From assembly GCA_024509875.1 (NCBI GenBank), contig JAMPIV010019866.1, forward strand, positions 1-64,000: 64,000 bases of DNA. The letters run 5' to 3'. The stretch comes from Oreohelix idahoensis (lineage: Eukaryota; Mollusca; Gastropoda; Stylommatophora; Oreohelicidae). A program made the translations under genes and the position numbers. Numbering within the stretch: position 1 is the stretch's first letter; every line of letters begins with the position of its first letter. Below are positions 61,819 through 64,000 of this stretch, in pieces. The notes below the pieces were generated by a model. It made no database searches. It was not told where the DNA came from and saw only the letters and a list, made by a program, of their open reading frames with translations.

Positions 61819-62179
61819 CTATACAAATATAACAAAGTATAAGTTATTCTGCCATGGCCATACCAAAAACAAAATTTTTGTTAACCTTACCTCTTGTAAG
61901 AAAAAACAACTTTCTGAGTACCTATCTGGAAATCAGACATTAACAGTAGCATCAACTGTTTAACAATGTATTTATACGTGAAAAGCAAACAACACCTAAA
62001 GGAAACACAGGGTGAAAAAAAGTAAAGACATTACTCAGATTAACTTTGATTCTTGCAGGCAACATACCATCACCACTGGGAGAAAAGTTTACTAATGACA
62101 TGACTAAAATGCTTCCCTACAGTAATGAAGTCCGTTTCAATAAACAAAGCAAACATAATAACAAAACTACATTCCATAT
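61819..62179. other. Unassigned intronic DNA upstream of exon 1
   Basis: No upstream TBC1D9-like exon could be recognised here or further right, so the previous exon lies beyond the window or is too short to see. Confidence 0.5.
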
Positions 62180-63010
62180 ACAGACTGAACTACAGAGTTC
62201 TACAGCAGGCACTGCACTTGAACAGGCTCACAAACCATCTGCACCGAATGATGACTGAAAGGTTCCGGCAAAAGCAGATTACAAAGAAACAACCTTGTAC
62301 AAAAGGCAAAAGTGCTTACTCCAATCATGTCAGATCTCACACAGACAAAGGGACCTTCCCTGATGATAAGCTGCAAATACATGACCATCATGAAGGACAA
62401 GATTCTCAGGACTCACCGACATTATATTAGAAGTGATCATAAAACGTTACCACTAACACCCACACATGAAAACCTGTTCAGAAGTCAAACGATGGAGCAC
62501 ACTGAAAATATATACCCTGCCACAGAGGGGCCCATATATATGTAATGATGGCTCGTTAACAGCAGCCACTATAAATGTAGAGGGGGGAGGGGTGTACTGT
62601 GCATGAAACCAGAAACTGATAAGTATCTATATACCTATAGGTTCTGAATAATTTTCAAACAACTTTAAAATAGAGGCAGAAGCACTGAAAACAGCCTAAA
62701 AAAAACCATTGCTGAAAACAGGGAAAATGTAGAAGCCCAATGACTTATGAACTCTCAGTCATAACTATCTTAGGGTACTATAAAAACAATAAAATGATGC
62801 CCCTTGTTGACACTTCATACTACACATTCAATAACATGAAAGTAAATTTGATCCCTATCCACTGCAGAAAGCAGATAAACTCACCTAATAGGAAGGAAGC
62901 AAAATAACAAGCTGAGGACAGGACGATATATTTGAAGAGATAAAAGCATAGCTTCAAACATAAACTAAAAGAAAAGTAACAAAACAAACATTCAGAGTAC
63001 GATAAAACAG
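62180..63010 (+). pseudogene. LINE-F decayed copy (RT end and RNase H)
   Basis: Plus strand, in shifting frames: LNRLTNHLHRMMTERFRQKQ (RT thumb end), DGSLTAATINVEGGGVYC (RNase H start), FSNNFKIEAEALKTA, and VNLIPIHCRKQINSPN (counterpart of V.WIPSHC...). The order matches LINE-F at 25612-27265. Heavily mutated. Confidence 0.7.
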
Positions 63011-63098
63011 AAGTATACTACTCTTTATCATGAAGTCATGAAATGGTGCGGTAATTTCCTGAGAACTAAGCTGATGGAAACTGAAATATCATCTATTC

Positions 63099-63273
63099 CA
63101 GGGGTTCTCAACCTTTTCTTGCTCTTAGCCCCTTTCTGAGCCTCATTTACCTCTGTGGCCCCCTTCATAGTCGCTGTTAGCTGGAAAAAAGGTACTTTAC
63201 CATCTTACTGTGGCCCCCTAAGAATATGGAATGGCCCTCTGGTGGGCCATATGGCCCACGTTGAGAACCACTG
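63099..63273. mobile_element. hAT-type MITE, 175 bp, exact 8-bp target-site duplication
   Basis: Begins CAGGGGTTCTCAACCTTTTC and ends CACGTTGAGAACCACTG. ATCTATTC at 63091-63098 and 63274-63281 is exact. Same family as 43668-43850 in opposite orientation (shared GCCCCTTTCTGAGCCTCATT, GTACTTTACCATCTTACTG). Confidence 0.93.
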
Positions 63274-63378
63274 ATCTATTCAACAAACCAAATATTGAAC
63301 AAACAGATGGGTGTCCATGTAGAGAACCACTGATCTATTCAACAAACCAAATATTGGACAAACAGATGGGTGTCCATG
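63263..63378. repeat. 58-bp tandem duplication including the MITE end
   Basis: GAGAACCACTGATCTATTCA, ACAAACCAAATATTG and AACAGATGGGTGTCCATGTA occur twice in a row (63263-63320, 63321-63378) with one difference. The unit contains the last 11 bp of the hAT MITE, so the duplication is younger than the insertion. Confidence 0.95.
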
Positions 63379-63679
63379 TAGAGAACACAAGTAAACAGAG
63401 AACATGTCACGTGCATGAGAAGAGCAGACTGGCTTTCATCAACCCCTTGAGGGAGAATTTGTACAGGGACAAGAAAAAGCCCATGACAGTTTCTTTATAG
63501 GAAAAGACAGGTATGCTATTGCTATTCGACAGCAAATATGGAAGGGAAAAAAAAAATTCATTATTTAAGCATTCTAAGGACCATATTTCAATGATGCATA
63601 CAGAAGTATATTGCACATTCACATTCATCCACTCCGCAAACACTTATACACACATAAATCCACACATATACAGACTGAC
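63379..63679. other. Unassigned DNA
   Basis: No recognised element; the short open frames here have no family features. Confidence 0.45.
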
Positions 63680-63847
63680 AAGTCACTTCCTAATTTTAAA
63701 TTTGTATATCCACACTTGTATCTACCGGATATCAAGACAACAAATATTAAAACAAGGACCAATAACTGCCATTTAACACATTTTTTTACGTTTTTATTTT
63801 CCAGAAACATAATTTAAAATTAAATCTAAAATGGCCAATAAACTGGT
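63680..63847. mobile_element. MITE-M fragment
   Basis: GTCACTTCCTAATTTTAAAT, CCACACTTGTATCTACCGGA, TTTCCAGAAACATAATTTAA and AATCTAAAATGGCCAATAAA match the 34.2-kb copy in the same orientation. The far end is missing. Confidence 0.7.
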
Positions 63848-64000
63848 CTGGTTTTGGTTTTAAGGGCTACCTTGACTGCAAACAGACAACTCCATCAGTG
63901 CTCCGAACTCCTCCATTAGATCACACAAGGAGGATCTCAGCAGAGTGCATGAACTCCATAGCACCAGCGAGAATCCCAATGTGTGTATATAGGAATCACA
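63848..64000. other. Unassigned DNA at window edge
   Basis: GC-richer than the neighbours (CTCCATTAGATCACACAAGG, GCACCAGCGAGAATCCC), but no family or exon recognised. Confidence 0.4.

Noticed and set aside
62046..62545. Overlapping plus-strand frames as a host gene
   Set aside because: The order of blocks matches the decayed C-terminal half of LINE-F.

Overview
The window is animal nuclear DNA. It has AT-rich introns, GT-AG exons of 60-150 bp, no bacterial-type operons, and a very dense load of LINEs, tRNA-derived SINEs, TIR transposons, satellites and minisatellites. The families seen (GAA- and TAAG-tailed LINEs, tRNA SINEs, mariner, pogo/Tigger, piggyBac, hAT, a Helitron-like end) and an 18S rRNA fragment fit a marine lophotrochozoan, probably a mollusc. 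That assignment is inference.

The only host gene I can support runs along the minus strand through almost the whole window (61818 down to 3072). It is a TBC1D9/TBC1D8-like GRAM-TBC Rab GTPase-activating protein. I reconstructed 14 coding exons (about 1.39 kb of coding sequence in 58.7 kb) by splice sites, phase and similarity to the family. Exons 1-4 encode GRAM 1, exons 5-6 the inter-GRAM linker, exons 6-9 GRAM 2, and exons 10-14 most of the TBC domain, including the arginine and glutamine fingers. The N-terminus lies beyond the right edge, and the end of the TBC domain and the C-terminus beyond the left edge. The linker exon(s) between GRAM 2 and TBC should lie in the 21-kb stretch 22703-43862 but were not found.

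Region by region: 1-12 kb holds mariner and LINE relics, two minisatellites that start at the splice donors of exons 14 and 13, and three LINEs with clear target-site duplications. 12-24 kb holds exons 12, 11 and 10, a mariner with terminal inverted repeats, a recent 338-bp duplication, and a chimeric retro-insertion joining pre-rRNA (5' ETS plus the first 220 nt of 18S) to a LINE 3' end. 24-28 kb is a Tigger element interrupted by an RNase H-encoding LINE. 28-33.7 kb is a 70-bp satellite followed by a 32-bp minisatellite. 34-43.6 kb is a nest of elements inside one 5.5-kb TIR pair, including a TIR-bounded element with an unclassified transposase-like gene. 43.6-61.8 kb holds exons 9 to 1 among MITEs, minisatellites and LINEs. 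61.8-64 kb is decayed LINE and MITE sequence.

No rRNA operon, tRNA gene, CRISPR array or intact transposase was found. Nearly all other open frames are fragments of mobile elements or chance frames.
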